Made by a program: the position numbers and the translations under genes. A DNA stretch of 64,000 nt from Norana najaformis (taxonomy: Eukaryota > Annelida > Clitellata > Crassiclitellata > Hormogastridae), in assembly GCA_964023275.1 (NCBI GenBank), contig OZ029919.1, positions 2,075,501-2,139,500 of the forward strand, read 5' to 3'. Below the pieces are notes generated by a model that searched no databases, was not told the DNA's origin, and saw only the letters and a list, made by a program, of their open reading frames with translations. This document shows positions 1 to 12,600 of this stretch, one piece after another. Within the stretch, counting starts at the first letter, position 1. Every line of letters begins with the position of its first letter.

Positions 1-189
1 CCGTTGTGTGAGGCCCCATGCTTGTACTGCCAGAGGTTGCATTATTAGCAGTGGAGGTATTAGGCGGGTGAAATGTGGTTGTGTCGTTGTCAGCTGCTAC
101 TGCATAGCCAACACCTATCATAAAAACCAACCATTCTGTATAATAGTAGTCTTATACACATGCATGGTCCAGCTAAGCCTGCACATACA

Positions 190-262
190 GTCTAATCTAA
201 TTTAAAGACTTCTAGAGCGCCGTTATCATAATGCCTAAGGCATCAGTCGATGGTCGCTTCAA
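190..262. repeat. dispersed repeat family C, copy 1
   Basis: A short module consisting of TCTAATCTAA, then an AGAGCGCCGTTATCAT-like block, then GGCATCAGTCGATGG. Related copies occur at about 9150-9235 and 37110-37190. Part of it is seen at 30565-30612, and an inverted tail (GATTA)n at 44868-44908. It looks like the 3' end of a non-LTR element or SINE with a short simple-sequence tail; no coding part is visible. Confidence 0.5.
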
Positions 263-1744
263 GTCAAAATTGCAAATAAATATAGCTTACTCCCAAAAAA
301 CACACCATCCACAGACTGAATATCAAGCAGTTAAATAATTAAAATAATCTGACCCACTGTAATTCAGTTGTTTTAAATAAGTTCCATGCCCCAGGTTCAG
401 GTGTACTGACATCGTGTGCACTAGCAGTACTCTAATAAATTAAATAAATAAATAAGTTGCTGACGCTAACGAGGATACAGCCAAAATCAGGACAGTCTTT
501 ACATATACATATGTGCTGTACTGTGATTACGATCATTTCGTATTTCAGTAGCACCTTCATCTAACACAGCAAAGGCACAAAGCGCATACAGGAATTATCC
601 AAGGTCTTCTTTACATGTTGATGGGTGGCTGGTTGTCTTTGTTGATACAATGCTGGCAAGTGCAGTGAAGTCGATACAAACAGAGCCTGGTTAGTGCTTC
701 GACAGGCAACAGCTTGTAGAACACCATACCAGCTGGAGTCTACTCAAACCTCCACCTTTTACAGGCTTGCAAACGAGTACCAATGCAAGTTGGGAGATTT
801 TAGAAGGTGTATTGTTGTTGGATTGTTATGGTCTTAGCCAAATTATCCTTCAAACTCAGAACCATGCTTCTGAGGAGCGTCTATCGAGGCAATTCAGTGG
901 AATGTCAACTCCACCCCCAAAATTTATAACTAGGAAAATTTTATTGCAAAATTTTATTGTCAAAAGCAGCTTTGAGGATTTAGAAGGCTACAATGAAACA
1001 GTGTTACAATGGCGGTTTAATATCTACCAAAAAATGCTTACCCTACCAAGAATACAGCAAATTCATTGTCATTTTGATATTCAGCAAGGCCACCTATTTT
1101 GCTCTTTGTTTTTAATATTTTCATATTCTACTTTACTATTGACAGCATTTCCTTTTTGCACTTTCTATTTTAAAAACAACTTCCTCCTCAAAATAAATAA
1201 TTGAATACTGGATGTTTAGCTTTCTCCTGTAAACACCGGCGAGGTAATAAATATTCAATTCTACAACCGTGAACGGAAACTGCATAATTTGAAACAAGCA
1301 ATTTTCGTTTATTCCAGTTTTCATAACGGAGATTTTCACGTGATGGTGCGTCACGACTGAATGGGGTAAAACCAAACAAGGCGGACCTATGCAAGCGATT
1401 TTTAAAAACAGCCTTAAATCACCGAACCCACACTAAAAAGATAAGCAACAGCGTACGAAAAAAAGATTACTTACACACGACGACCAACAACGACAGGGCT
1501 ATCTTGAAATTCATGATTTACTAGTCGATTTCACCTCTTCGACCTCCTTGCGAAAAATCAACGACTGTTATGGCGTCGTCCCCTTGAAGTCCAGCACAAC
1601 GAAGTCATGTGACGTTATTCACGTGACCATCGCCAACATCATGTGCTGCTGAAGTCCAGTTCCCATCTTGGTTTTCATCACTGTTTAAGCTAATTGACGA
1701 AAAAAAGTAATAAATTAGCATCATCGAAAATATAGTAAAATGTA

Positions 1745-1990
1745 CATGTTTTTCTTTAGCGACCGTGTGACCTCGACCATGCTCATTGTTCAGCGAATGA
1801 ATTGGATGAAAGGTTTCACCACAGCTGCCCGTTTGAATGGGGTCACACCCTTTGTACCGACCGTGTTTGCACGATATTCAAATCTCTAAAAAACGCCACG
1901 ATGGGTATGCCAACGGGCATTCTCACAACAAGATGCGCCTTGACGTACGCTTGTAGCCTTAAAATCATTCTAGTTCTGTTAATTTTTATG
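1745..1990 (+). repeat. dispersed repeat family B, copy 1
   Basis: Begins near TTTAGCGACCGTGTGACCTCGAC, runs through a CAGCTGCCCGTTTGAATGGG-like block and ends near GCCTTGACGTACGCTT. The same order of blocks recurs at about 23010-23250, 52885-53000 and 55045-55275 on the plus strand, and at 34930-35095 and about 4270-4325 on the minus strand. Copies are diverged and none has an ORF. It is probably a non-autonomous transposable element; the class cannot be assigned by eye. Confidence 0.55.
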
Positions 1991-2349
1991 CGAAATGATT
2001 TGATTTTGGTTCACATGTAAGCATGGAAACAATAAGAGCATATGATTATAATTAGTGTACAGTATGTTTACTTATGACACTATTATTTTCCGATCCCTGT
2101 CAGTCAGATAGTATAGTCCGTTCCTGTATATACTATAGGCCTGCGTGTCGCATGTGCACTGACAAACGCACAGAGAGCTGGATTTGGTTTGTGACCCTCT
2201 GGTGACTTTGTTCGTCTTGTGTACTGTATGTTTATCAAACTGAAAATACTGTACACATGAAAAGAAACCTTTCAACTTTGTTCCTGAACTCCTACGTACC
2301 AGCTTTACGCATGCTCACGAGTATGCTGTAGTTTTTTAGCCTGGATGTG

Positions 2350-3668
2350 GCGGGCGACAACCCTTTCAAGAATTGAATTCGTTAACGATACAACGATTGC
2401 TCAGAGTCATACTGCCCTACGACTTCGTAGGCGTAAACTCATGCCCTCTTACTTGCGGAGTTCCACAAGGCTCCGTTCTTGGACCTCTTCTGTTTATCCT
2501 CTACACTACCCCACTCAGTTCACTCATTAAAGCATCCTCCGTTGACCATCACCTCTATGCTGATGACACCCAACTATTCATCTCTTTCTCTCCAAATTGT
2601 TTCAGTCAGTCTACAGATCATCTTCTTTGTGTGGTTAAACAAATCTCCTCTTGGATGACATCTAATCTCTTATGCCTGAACCCATCTAAAACTGAATTCA
2701 TACTTATCGGCCTACGTGACCAGCTCAAGAAAATTCCTGACCCCTCTATCTCCCTCAGCCTGGACTCTGCCTCCACCCACACCTTTAATACTAACTCTTC
2801 TGTCCGTAATTTAGGTGTTATTTTCGATCAGAACCTTACTTTTTCTGATCATATCACCCACCTTTCCCGCTCTTGCTTTATGCATATCCGCGACCTTCGC
2901 AGAATCCGTCCTATGCTTGACTTCAAAACCGCATCGATCATTGCCACATCCATAGTCCATGCAAAACTTGACTACTGCAATTCACTTTTCCTCAATATTG
3001 ACACAACCCAGATAAATCGCCTACAAGCTATCCAGAATGCTCTCGCACGTGCTGTCACCAAAACCCCCAAACACCATCACATCACCCCTGTTCTCAAATC
3101 ACTGCACTGGCTTAAAATACCAGAACGAATAGAGTACAAAGTCTTATCCCTCACCTACAACACACTTCAATCCTCCCAACCCTCCTATCTTCGTCAATTA
3201 TTTACTATCCAACCACTCCGTTCAACCCGCTCCTCATCTGTCCTAACACTTCTTCGCCCTCCCGTCACCTCATCCTTAAAATTTGGAAATCGCTCGATAG
3301 CCATAGCTGCCCCACCCCTTTGGAATAAACTCCCGCCAGAATTGCGACAGTTGTCTGGTCAATCATACGAACTCACCAACACTTCACCTCTTTCAGTTTC
3401 TGCACAGGTCTTTCACTCAAGACTGAAAACACTTCTTTTCCAGAAATCTTATCCTGATTCTTCCTCTTCCTCTTATCTCTCTTCTCGCTTCAATTTCAAA
3501 CAGCATCCACCGTAGCCGTCCGACTGTCTGAGTGCCTGACTCCTGGATCTTGACCCTTCTGCCTATCGATTTTGTTTTGACTGAGCGCCTGTGAATAAGC
3601 TGGTTCCCGCGACTTAGCTTTCGTTGAGCGCTGTAGAAATCACGAGATTACGATTACGATTACGATAA
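2350..3668 (+). mobile_element. L2/CR1-type non-LTR retrotransposon, 5'-truncated
   Basis: The open frame ending at 3515 encodes the C-terminal two thirds of a reverse transcriptase. It has motif B ([13 protein letters not shown]), the catalytic LYADDTQLF, and then the thumb and C-terminal region typical of the L2/CR1 group ([19 protein letters not shown], then [13 protein letters not shown]). The endonuclease domain and the RT N-terminus are missing, so this is a dead-on-arrival copy. The frame has no ATG near its 5' end, as expected for truncation. After the stop there is a 150-bp 3' UTR (GAGCGCTGTAGAAATC-type end) and a (TTACGA)n tail at 3645-3668. A copy differing by about one residue over its last 78 amino acids lies at 47837-48240, so the family was active recently. 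Confidence 0.88.
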
Positions 3669-5809
3669 ACTCTTTGGAGCGACCTGACTCCAGATCTCCC
3701 GTAACCGAGTTGTTGGGGCTTATTTTAACTTTACCCTACTCAATACTTTCATGAGTGACTCAGTATTACACGGGACGGATGTGTGACTTGGTGAACTGCT
3801 TTCTTTGTTCAGCGAACTCATTCACCTTACACCGGTAGAGGAGGGAAGACTAATTATATCATTAGCATTTGACTCTAATTTCCAATGAAACAATTACTAA
3901 AATCAATGTGCCTGTTCCTTTCAAGTTCTCAACAAAGCCTGTTCCTTTAACGGCGTAAAATTGCGTGTCTATACCAGTCGACGACTTCGGAAGTCTTCCA
4001 AATTATTCTAAAGTTGTAAACATCACTCGTGAATAAGGCTTTGCATAAGCTGGTTACAGTATGAAGCTTAGTCGATGCGCAGTACTTTAGAAATGCGGAG
4101 TTTACGATCATAAAACAAAGCCTGCGCCCGACATCTAGATTGCCCACTGATTCGAAGCTTTTCGCTAGATGGCAGAAGATACAAAAATAGTTTGGTTCAT
4201 CTGAGGGAACAGTTTGATTAAGTAGGGTAATAGCTTGAAAAACGTGGGATACTGTTCGCTTTGTTTTAAAATGTAAATGTAGGCTACACGTTCTTTTGTA
4301 GAGACCGTATGGCCTCGACACCTTATATATTTTTTAAACTTACTTTTTTCTTTAATTGCTGATTTTTACTGATTTACTCAGTTCACAACTTCGGCATATT
4401 TATATGGAACTTGTAAAGTGCAGTCGGACTTACGGGTAACAGTTGGTTCATGGAAAATTTGATAAGATGACAGCCGACTGAATACCGGATGAATAAATTA
4501 TAATTTTTCGATAATAGGCCCTATACCCCGTCTATCGCATTACTGGATGGATAGCTAGTGCGCAGGAGCCTATGTCTATTAAACTATGATTGATTTCTGG
4601 AAGTTTGGGTTATCGTACCAAGACTTGCCTGTACCGACGGGGCTGTTGGCCTGAAAATTACACCTAGTCCCAAGTTTCTTAATGCAACCCACTTTTGGTC
4701 AATGGCGTAATGTATATGTTACAGATGAAAACAATTGCAACATTTAAGTATTTTACTTTAGTTACGATAATTTGCAAATACACGACAAATATATGACCAT
4801 ACAGTAATTGCATAGCTGATTAGCGAAGCCAAGTCAATAAAAGGTCCCGCAGTCACTCAGTCAGGTCAAATGCAATATCCCACGCCTAAAAACTCGCCCA
4901 AGGACCGACGATTCTTAGATTCAAAGAAAAACTCAAGGAAAGTAGGTGTTTCAATTACACGTACTTCACACCTACCTCGACAGTTGAAGGATACATCGGC
5001 CAAAGTACAAGAACGATAATGCACAAGCAGACTTCCTTCCAACTGTGCTCACCTCACGCAGAAATTGGCGGTGTAACGTTCGCCATGACCTAAACGCTGA
5101 TCAAATGCCGGTGCAAAACAGTGTTACTAGTTAACTCCAGCCAAATGTTATGGCCTCAAACAGTGACCTACTTTGGACCTACTCTCCTCTCGTCCGTATT
5201 TGGCACTCCCCTTCCTACCTCCCTACGAAAGACGTCCGCTCCGCAGCAGAGCATTATAAGACCTAGATTTGGCTATCCTTGTCGATCTTGCAAAGCTAAC
5301 TGTGCCCTGGGGTGAGGTACTTTGATCCTGCTGCATCCAGCAAAGGGAATCCAATGGGCTTCGTCCGCTTATGCATAAGGTTTAGCCATAAGAGTTTTAG
5401 CCCACTCAGTACACTGTCCTTCCCGGGAGTTTTAGGCCTCCTTGCTTCCCTTACAGAGGGAGGGATTTAAAAAATTTCCACAAGCAAATATACAAGTTTT
5501 GTAATTAAAAACTAAGCAAATCCATCAGAACATACATTGCTGTTTGCGCAAAGCTTACAATGAACGTTGACGAATTAACGAATGTTAAAAATCGCTGACT
5601 ATCCTAAAGAAATAACTGACAATGCAAACAATTACAGAAACATGTTTCCTCAAAGTAAACTGTTTCCTCAGAAAGTAAACGCTCTTGCGCAGCAAAATGA
5701 ACAAAACAAAATGTTTTCATTACATCCAGCACAAGCCTGTCAGAAGTCGACAAAAAGAGACACAATAGCTTGTTTACGCTGTCCGAAAGCACACCAGAGC
5801 CTCACTGTA

Positions 5810-5995
5810 AATAGCACGTTTACATCGTAAGAAGTTACACCAGAACCCAAATGTAAGCAGCAAGTTTACACCGTCCGAGATCACACCAGAACCCCCCTGT
5901 AAATAGCAAGTTTACACTGTCAAAAGTTACACCAGAAACCAACTGTAAACAGCAAGTTTACACCATCAGAAATCACACTAGAATCTCGTTAGAAT
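5810..5995. repeat. diverged tandem repeat, about 55-bp period
   Basis: About three to four copies of a unit with a TTACACCAGAACC-like block, then TGTAAATAGCAAGTTTACA. The second block is nearly self-complementary (TGTAAA...TTTACA). Copies differ by several substitutions, so this is an old array. Confidence 0.7.
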
Positions 5996-6177
5996 GTGAA
6001 TCCTGACTGGGAACATCAATCCAAAATTAAATTCAGCTTCACCTGTTCTCTTATTACAAAGCAATATCCTTGTAACTTGGTCTTCTGACATGGCACCCAG
6101 AGGAAGCATTACTCAAAGGTTCCAGTGGAAAGAGTTGGAAAACCTACTAATAATCACACAAATCTCACAATACCTGT

Positions 6178-6260
6178 AACTTTTGTACGTGTAACTTTTG
6201 TACGTGTAACTTTTGTACGTGTAACTTTTGTACGTGTAACTTTTGTACGTGTAACTTTTT
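6178..6260. repeat. 16-bp tandem repeat
   Basis: Five near-perfect copies of CTTTTGTACGTGTAAC. The unit holds GTAC and TACGTG; there is no coding meaning beyond an open frame created by the repeat. Confidence 0.85.
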
Positions 6261-6566
6261 TACATCTCAATAAACTAAATTACATAAGGACAAATATGGG
6301 CCTAAACAAGAAGCAATGACTATATGGTCACCTTATCGCAACAGTGAATGACTGTGTAAACACACTTTCATCGTGACATCCACTGAGCGTCTTAAAATCA
6401 CATCTCAAAGTTGACAAAAGTAGGCAAGAAACTTGTGTCCAAGGGGAGTCAATAGCAATCGCCATAAAAGCTGTCAACTACTTTTTGTGAAAACGATCAA
6501 AGCCATTTGATTCGTCTTAATCGGAAGATGCGTCCATAGGATGTTGCACAACAAGGTGGTTCCCAA

Positions 6567-6853
6567 CTGCATCGTTCTATTACAAAATCACAAAACAGTA
6601 GAGTATTAACTGAAAAAAGGTGTTTTCTAAGACAGCTGCACCAAATTTCAACACCTGTTCGATGAGTAAGACTTATGGATAGAAGACGAAGATGAACATC
6701 ATTAAACAGAACTGCATCGTTCCATTACAAAATCACAAAACAGTAGAGTATTAACTGAAAAAGGTGTTTTCTAAGGCAGCTGCACCAAATTTCAACACCT
6801 GTTCGATGAGTAAGACTTATGGATAGAAGACGTAGATGAACATCGTTAAACAG
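6567..6853. repeat. tandem duplication, about 144-bp unit
   Basis: Two adjacent copies that start ACTGCATCGTTC and end near GAACATC(A/G)TTAAACAG. They are almost identical apart from one base in an A run and a few substitutions, indicating a recent local duplication. Confidence 0.88.
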
Positions 6854-8164
6854 AAATGAAAACTACGAAGGGGACAAATGAAAATGATAAAACAGGTAGC
6901 ATCATCCCAACATACAAAAACCACAGCAGCGGTTTAAAATTTACGCATGGGTTTAAAGAAATATAACCACTGGAAAGAACCCAGGGAAAAACCCAGAGTT
7001 AACACAAGAAGCTGTCGATCTCTCAGCTGCCACATATCTTGTCTCTAAAACCCACAAATAAATTCTCACCTGGCAAAATAAACAAGTCCAAGCGCATTCC
7101 CTTTTCAATACCTTCCTTTCCTTTATATACATACAGTACATCAAGTCAGCTAAAGATTTTCCTGCATAAAATTATATATACTATACATATATATAACTAT
7201 ATATTCTATATCCAGTACATTAATAAGATGAATATATTTATACCAGTAACTTTGGACTGCTATATGATACCAACAAAATAAGTATTATCTGCAACCATTA
7301 AGTGGATACCAGCATATTAAGCACAACCACCAGCATTACATATTTAAGTGTATGTATATGTATGTATACACACACAGCGGTTTATATAATTATACACAAT
7401 CACACACTAGCATGCATATGTTGATACACTTCCTCATTTCAATCTGAAAGCACCACTGTTGTCCAAGGTCAAATGCCTATCCATCTCTTCCTATAAATCC
7501 TCTTAACTCTAGTTTTTTCGTCTTCTGTTGCAGCATTTCTACCTCCAGAAAAAGACCAAACCAGCTTCGTTCAAGGCCTTATACCGTAGCCCAGTGTAAA
7601 GGCAACGTTTACGCAGCGGCTCTGTGGAACTGACTCGTGAGGCGCCTGCAACTCCTGAGTTGCATGCAAAAATCGAGACAGAAGATTCCAAATTGAATGC
7701 AAGATTCCTTTCTTCTTTGTTTAAAAGACAGACAATAATTCTCAGGAGAGTGATGTTAAAACACTCTGACCATCGACACACCATTTATTCCTCATTAAGA
7801 ACACAAGCAAAGTGTATTCGCTTAACAGAAAACCAAAGAACGTGTACAGCTTTCAGGCACTCAAGATGGCGGATCGCAAAAACACGTCAAACAGGCAAAA
7901 TCAACCCAAAAGACATCTTTAACTACACCACAATTATGCACAAAGCAGACTAAAATATTTTATCAATATGGGAAGTAATAACAATAATGTGCCATACACG
8001 TTTTTCCAAATCCTGAGCAAGGTTTCTACCTCGGGTTAAAAATAATAATAATCAATAATAGAGCAGTAATAATAATAACGGGAATAACTTAGCAAGGAGT
8101 TTTCTTTTAATAATCACACAACTTCAGTGCTAAACTAGATTGCTATTCCCAAGATTGATACCGT

Positions 8165-8335
8165 AAGAGGGTGGGTGGCCTCTCCCTCGCTGCCTGATCT
8201 TCTCACTCACAGTATAGGGACCCACAGGGCACAAGTGGAGCTGAAATCTCGAAACAAATTTCTGCCCTGGTGGGGTTTTGAACCCTCAACCTCTCAGCCC
8301 AGCACGCAAACCACTAGACAATCGCTCAACCCATT
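8165..8335 (-). mobile_element. tRNA-derived SINE, copy 1
   Basis: Read on the minus strand, a tRNA-like head carries an A-box-like GAGCGATTGTCTAGTGGTT and a B-box-like GGTTCAAAACCCC, followed by a body ending CAGGCAGCGAGGGAGAGGCC. The same order is found at 33325-33500 (minus) and 60966-61195 (plus), which defines a family. Copies are diverged. Confidence 0.68.
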
Positions 8336-9149
8336 TATGCAGAAAGGTACGTGGAAATTTATATAGTGTATTTTCAGAAATCACGATTACATCAAACTTC
8401 ATCCCTAGCAGAACTTTAAAAGACAAAACAAGAACTAAGCGTCACTCCGTGGCCTTGAGCTTTAAGTGAGTAAGCAAGCAATGCATTTGTTAACACACCA
8501 TACGTCCATCGACTGAGCAAGGAATCGTAGGTGTCAACAAATACACAAACAACTAAATACACAGACCGACACTCAACCGCAAAGACAGACATACAGAATG
8601 ACTTGTAAATATAAAGGATACTCTGGTCCGCGTTGAAATGTGAATCAAATGTTAAAGGCAGCGCATTACATATTTAGTATCTTAGACCTGCATCAGCTCT
8701 CAACTTATTCTGCACACAGCCGTTGGAACAATGAAGTGTGCATGCACGCAAGTGTCTGGCCGTTTCCACAGCACCTTTAAAGAACCCCTCAAAGGCACTC
8801 ATAAATGTAATAACCCTCACATCAACATAATACAACACCAAAACATCGAACTGGAAAGCATGCCTAGCAATCTGCCATCTATTATGGACGAACTCGGAAT
8901 ATTATTCGTTAAGCTCGAATAAACTTCACTTAATCCTAGTTTACGTGATTAATTATTTACTTCATTTATCTGTCATATTTATACAAGAACTCCGCGATGA
9001 TGAAGCACTAAGCAACGGAGCTGTGCTAATCTGGTTTCAAGACTTGCTCAAACTCCCTACACAGTAAATTTCAAAAGGAAGCTCAAACTCGCACGCTGCG
9101 TTAATGGACAGAACTCAACCAATCAACTACCATTTCACAGAACGAGGAT

Positions 9150-9235
9150 TTCTGTCTATCTAATCTAATCTTAGGACTTCAATACAGCCATGATAATAAT
9201 TCAGTAGGCATCAGTCGATGGCCCAGCAAAACAGA
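9150..9235. repeat. dispersed repeat family C, copy 2
   Basis: TCTAATCTAATCTTAGGACTT is followed by a diverged gcc-atgataata block and GGCATCAGTCGATGG. It is related to the copies near 190 and 37110 and lies downstream of the tetraspan gene's stop codon. Confidence 0.5.
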
Positions 9236-9657
9236 ATCACAAACCGGTCAATATAAAACGTCAGCCCTATTATTACTCCTTGTGTTTTGTTTATTTAACA
9301 AAGCCTTTCCTTGTCTATACTTTTTGGAGGCCTAATGACCACAAAAGAGGAGTGAATCGAGCGCAAAACACCGCAAAAGTCTGGCATAATACAAACTCGA
9401 GACGAAGCAACAAACTCGCAGAAAGCCAGACTGGCATAAACCCAAAAAACCAATCCCTAATAAAAATTACAAGTCCCATTAATAAAAGCCAAGAAACTTC
9501 TTTACAGCTCTTTCATCATAACCACATGGCTACACGAACAGAAACAGCGTTCGGCTACGAAAAAATCTACTCTGTACAAGCAATGGCATCAGATCCAACT
9601 GTTTCTCTGATAGCGACGACTTAAAAGTTGTGCCCTCTTCTGACGACTTTCTCGACG

Positions 9658-12600
9658 CTACACGACTCGGGTCATGTGATATCCGGAGTAGGTTCTGGCC
9701 CTGCAGCCCTCGCAGAAGAACAGGATTGCGGCGATGATGCCGGTGACGGCGCCGCCAATCGCAACGTAAAACGCCCAGTAGAAGGTCATCTGTGAATACT
9801 TGTCTTCTTTTGAGATGAAGCCACCCCAGATGCCGATCGCAACTCCGATCATGATCGCTGTAAACAACAAACAAACATCCATTGTAGTCACTGGATCTTT
9901 GATCACTGTCACTGTCAACAACATTTGTTCATTGCAGTCACTGAAACGTATCCAAAAACTTACACAGTGCATTTTAAGAACCTCGTAAAGGCACTGCAGC
10001 ATGTCTGTCTAGCAGTTCTAAAAAGGTGCGTCTTAAGATGGGCCGAGAACGTTTCTCGAAATGTAGTAGAAGGTCCAGTGCCCCATACTGGAACACAGGG
10101 GAGGCACTCATTTCCTTTTCTTAGGCTCTGTAGCTGGTAATGGACAATTTGCAAAGTTCTGGACAAACACTGGGCTGGTGCATTGCAGGATTTGCTGTTA
10201 ACTTCCCAGCTTACAATGCAACCAAATTACACTGCTTGATGACATAGGCATGTGTGTAAAAACAGCTTGCCTGCGGTTGTTCGTACTCGGTAGGCTCAAG
10301 CCTGCAACCATTAGGTCTTGGACCCAGAAGACTAAATGAATAGACCACTGTTTTCACACAGCAGTCTTTGATTATTACCGCTATCAAAAACAAACACTTA
10401 TTCACTTTGGTCACCAGAGGACAAACTAATCTCCAATCTTGATTAAACAGAGTCACAGATAGACACATTTCAGACTTAAAAACTTCTAACTTGACCTGTC
10501 AATGGACCATGACGACTGCCTACCAGTGATAACAGTAGGTACATGTAAATACACCAGGCCACATAAACAGTGTATCTGTCTGAACCACACGTCTGCGTTG
10601 AACCATGGCTTTCCAACAGGCCTAAATGCTGCACTACAGCAAGCCTGTTGAATACATTAGACCAGAAACAGTCATCAGACACACACACACATACATACGT
10701 TTCGCCTACAATTCCTCTCAGCCGATGGACACTTGGCGTGTTAACAAAATTCTTATTTACTTACTTACTTATTTCATAAAAACATACACATATACATACA
10801 CATGTACATACATATATAAATACAAACATACATACATGAATACACATGTGCACACATAAATAAATACATATATATACACATAAATATTCACATCAGTGCA
10901 GTCTTGCGTTGGTCTTTCCATCTGGAACAGGACCAGCGCAATGAATCATAGGATCTTCCATTGATAAAACATACCTACTGTTCCTTCCAGGTTCCAACCC
11001 AGCCCAACTCACATTCTCTAGTAATGTTAACACACATCTGTTTAGATCCCATAGGCTGCCTTTCTTGCAGCTGTTTTAACAGGTTCTTAAAAGTGCTCTA
11101 CAAAAGCCCAGATACATACACACACATACTTATACATACATACATGTCATCTGCTAAATTTAACATACATACATACACACATATACAAACATACATACAT
11201 GTCACCTGCTAAATCTAACATACATACATACACACATACATATACAAACATACATACATGTCATCTGCTAAATCTAATTTTGTCTTGGGAATTCATGTCA
11301 TAGGACAGAGTTTAGCAGTTATTTCACTCCTCCCAAAAGCCAGCGCAGTTGGAAACCCAAAGGAAATCATAGCTGTATGACACTTTTCAAGAGCTGCCAA
11401 ACACTAAAACATTGCGGCACTTTTCTCACAGATATTTTCGGGTGGCTGTTCAACAAACATCGACAGCTGGACCTGAACTGCTTTAGGGAATATTTGCCAA
11501 CGAAAAAGCAACAAAGAGCCCCACAGGGTATTGAGTCTACAGGCTCCAAAGCATTTTTTACAGAGGCTCCAAAGCATTTTTTACAGAGGCTCCAAAGCAT
11601 TTTTACAGTGACCCCGTTCTGCGGCAGGCAGCTCAGTTGGACTGGACATAGAGATCTAAACAACTAGGGGTCCATGTTTGTGCATCGAGGTCCAAGTTTT
11701 GACTGTAGGCTGTCGGACAAAAGTCACAACCAGCAAACTGTCAGTAAGTAAGTAATGCATTTGTTAAAAAGCCATATGTTCTTTTACACCAAAGGAAACA
11801 TGTTACATATACAAGTACACTTCTAATCAAAGACCAGTGCAGGTGTGCTTAAAAATTTACGGTACATAGTAACATATATTTGCAAGTAAGCAAACATTTG
11901 AACACTGAACACAGCCCAACCCCTAAACATTTAGCTGTATTTTTAACAGACAAAACGGCTAAATCTTAACAGAAAGGACTTTTAATAAATCATCTAGCTG
12001 CTTCAAATAAATTCCTAAACGAGTAGGTGTATTTTTACAGAAAAATGACTGCACTGTACAGAAATTACTCAAGTCTAATCTAATTTCAAGAAATAAATTC
12101 CTAAACAAGTAGGTGTATTTTTGTGGAAATGTAAGAAGTTTGGGTTAAAAAGCGCAGGATGCAGCAGGCGTGACACGCCCTTCAAAGCGCCACTGACATA
12201 AACTTGGCAATGTGTGCCCGTAGCTCAAATGCCAACCAAGCCTATTCATGATTAAGTCACTTGGGTTCAGGCAGGCAGCCAGACAGACAGACAGCCAGGC
12301 AGGCGGGCAGGGAGCAGGCAGAAAATTGCAGAGCAGGCAGAAGATGTAGACTCTAGTGGGAAGCGCAGACAAAATAATGAGGCAGGCAGAAAAACAGATA
12401 GGCAGACATACATAAAGACTGGCAGGCAGACACAAGCACAGACAGGCAGTTTCACAGGCAGACACAGAGGCATACAAAAGCAATATTGGAGCAATAATAG
12501 AAGATAGTAAGTAAGTAGGTTGACATGACTGATACGCATAAAGACATTCAGACAGACGTCAAAGGGCCAATTGGGATTTATGGGCGATGGTAAGTAAGTA

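Larger units (their letters stand above)
1..2340. other. no recognisable gene
   Basis: AT-rich intergenic sequence. Short open frames here (for example 767-1204) are not similar to any family I recognise and lack convincing splice context. The stretch contains one copy of a short dispersed repeat (about 190-262) and one of a longer dispersed repeat (about 1745-1990), described separately. Around 1610-1640 there is a CACGTG E-box and several CpGs, but no exon that I can connect to it. Confidence 0.5.
3670..9290. other. no recognisable gene; short repeats
   Basis: No exon series with family resemblance could be built on either strand. The interval contains three local tandem repeats (5810-5995, 6178-6260, 6567-6853), a SINE copy (8165-8335) and a family-B fragment (about 4270-4325). 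At 7862-7872 there is CAAGATGGCGG, a YY1-like motif often seen at transcription starts, but no gene can be tied to it. Confidence 0.5.
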